Below, in pieces: positions 22,666 to 23,353 of a stretch of DNA of 23,353 nucleotides. Within the stretch, counting starts at the first letter, position 1. Each line of letters opens with the position of its first letter. The notes beneath the pieces are model-generated. The model did not search any database and was not told the origin of the DNA. It saw only the letters and a program-made list of their open reading frames with translations. Source of the stretch: Bacteroidales bacterium (GTDB lineage: Bacteria; Bacteroidota; Bacteroidia; Bacteroidales; WCHB1-69); assembly GCA_017394765.1 (NCBI GenBank), contig JAFPXF010000018.1, forward strand, positions 1 to 23,353. Reading direction: 5' to 3'. Position numbers and translations under genes: made by a program.

Positions 22666-23028
22666 ATGAAGAATTTTAAACAGCGCTTGAAAATATGGTT
22701 CAAAGGGTTTTCTCCCAAAACCGGGGTTATCCTATTGATAATCTGCGTTGTACTTCATATTCTTGCTTTCGGGCAGATTGCAATGCCCTTCCTTAGTCCC
22801 TCCACCAAGAAGACTCTCGGCATCGTCTTTTTCAGTTTGGCCAAAGCCTTCCAATATTCCGGTTTGGCCATTGTGGGCGTGGAAGGTTACAAACAGCTCA
22901 AGAAACGAATTTCAAAACAGAAAGAGATACCTCCCGTGCTGCAAAAACGTCGGCGGCGCAAACGGGAGTTGCATCTCAAGCGCAGAAGGCAACGTGGTGC
23001 ATCGCGTCAAGCCAACCGCCGGCATTAA
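22666..23028 (+). CDS. Small two-helix membrane protein, function unknown
   Basis: 120 residues with two hydrophobic segments (about 18-38 and 50-72), a short polar hinge around Pro41-Lys49, and a basic tail (SKQKEIPPVLQKRRRRKRELHLKRRR and on). The layout resembles small 'transporter suffix'-type proteins, but I am not confident of that. The last codons (Arg-Arg-His and the TAA at 23026-23028) fall inside the repeat starting at 23018, so the original C-terminus may have been replaced when the repeat inserted. The start at 22666 follows an AT-rich gap with no exact -7 box. Confidence 0.6.
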   Translation: MKNFKQRLKIWFKGFSPKTGVILLIICVVLHILAFGQIAMPFLSPSTKKTLGIVFFSLAKAFQYSGLAIVGVEGYKQLKKRISKQKEIPPVLQKRRRRKRELHLKRRRQRGASRQANRRH

Positions 23029-23150
23029 CAAGTCTCCAAACAACGCTTTTTCCAACGCCTCTCTTTCGCGGCGTGCAATGCCGACTCCCGCGCCGCGAGA
23101 GGGTGTCGGTGCCGTCGTCCCACCCCACAGTGCTCCTTCGTCGCTTATGT
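23018..23150 (+). repeat. Dispersed structured repeat, right copy (inverted relative to 127-263)
   Basis: Reverse complement of the left copy at roughly 87% identity. The hairpin is formed by CTCT-TT-CGCGGCG (23061-23073) and CGCCGCGAGAG (23091-23101). Direct copies of the AACGC pentamer flank a T-run at its left end (23042-23058). Its right part continues into the tandem units that follow. No transposase or target duplication was recognised. Confidence 0.8.
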
Positions 23151-23246
23151 GGGGTTATTGAGAGGGTATCGGTACCGTCATCCATCCCCACATTGCGCTC
23201 CTTCGTCGCTTATGTGGGGTTATTGAGAGGGTGTCCCTCCGGGACA
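23097..23246 (+). repeat. Tandem hairpin units (63 and 65 bp plus a partial third)
   Basis: GAGAGGGTGTCGG/GAGAGGGTATCGG starts at 23097, 23160 and (partial) 23225. Each full unit contains CCCCACA paired with TGTGGGG around an 18-nt TCCTTCGTCGC-containing loop; in the second unit the stem is 8 bp (CCCCACAT/ATGTGGGG). The partial third unit ends in a TGTCCC-TCC-GGGACA hairpin (23232-23246). The first unit overlaps the right copy of the dispersed repeat. Apparent reading frames across it (GTDTLS repeats) are artefacts of the repetition. Confidence 0.8.
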
Positions 23247-23353
23247 ATAGAGGTAATAGTTAAGAGTTAATAATAGTTTTCCTTGAGCTGCCCCGACAGG
23301 GGCAAGAGCTTGGTAGCGCTGCAACCCCTGGGAGGGATGCGTGCGCGGGACAA
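23247..23353. other. Non-coding right edge with further palindromes
   Basis: No gene is visible. GCCCC-GACA-GGGGC (23290-23303) is a compact hairpin, followed by GC-rich sequence (AACCCCTGGGAGGGATGCGTGCGCGGG) that looks like part of another intergenic repeat family cut by the window edge. Confidence 0.5.

Noticed and set aside
22485..22718. N-terminal extension of the phosphoglycosyl transferase
   Set aside because: A -7 promoter box lies inside it, and small members of the family start at the equivalent of the 22484 ATG.
22976..23191. Possible - strand protein with GTDTLS repeats at the right end
   Set aside because: The amino-acid repeats simply reflect the tandem DNA units, and the frame overlaps the 3' part of the gene at 22666.

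Overview
The window looks like chromosomal DNA of a Bacteroidetes (probably Bacteroidales) bacterium of moderately high GC in its genes. The clues are repeated -7 promoter boxes of the form TAnnTTTG upstream of many genes, starts without clear Shine-Dalgarno sequences, a glycogen synthase (GT3) fused to a glucan phosphorylase (GT35), an OprO/OprP-type porin, Bacteroidetes-style lipoproteins, and short low-complexity repeats in front of genes. The genus cannot be named from this sequence alone. No tRNA, rRNA, CRISPR array, transposase or phage gene was recognised.

Layout. 1-492 is non-coding: a structured dispersed repeat (127-263), then a promoter and a short tandem repeat in front of sufB. 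Next on the + strand come sufB (Fe-S assembly scaffold), nadE (NAD synthetase), a stand-alone riboflavin kinase domain, a small lipoprotein, a YbjQ/UPF0145 protein, an unfamiliar ATP-grasp-like protein, a membrane-anchored metallophosphoesterase and the 1405-residue GT3-GT35 fusion. A perfect bidirectional terminator (11016-11044) closes this block.

From about 11.04 to 17.33 kb everything is on the - strand. In transcription order this is aroA; then the translation operon rplM-rpsI-rpsB-tsf with its own promoter and candidate leader hairpins; then a YghO-like GNAT-family protein followed 26 bp later by a short-chain dehydrogenase. That last pair may act in lipid (possibly sphingolipid) synthesis, which is an inference. 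aroA diverges from a + strand group of a rhomboid protease, an endonuclease/exonuclease/phosphatase-family membrane protein (start and stop codons overlapping) and a TPR lipoprotein. Facing them on the - strand are a small PglC-like phosphoglycosyl transferase and a porin, the porin overlapping the TPR lipoprotein tail-to-tail by 4 bp.

The right end (22666-23353) holds a small two-helix membrane protein whose last codons and stop lie inside a second, inverted copy of the left-end repeat. It is followed by tandem hairpin units and further palindromes. The most notable items are this dispersed repeat system, the GT3-GT35 fusion, the YghO/SDR pair, the unassigned ATP-grasp-like protein, the structured leaders of the ribosomal operon, and the overlapping divergent aroA/rhomboid promoters, with aroA probably almost leaderless. 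No clearly new multi-gene system was found. Most content is housekeeping.
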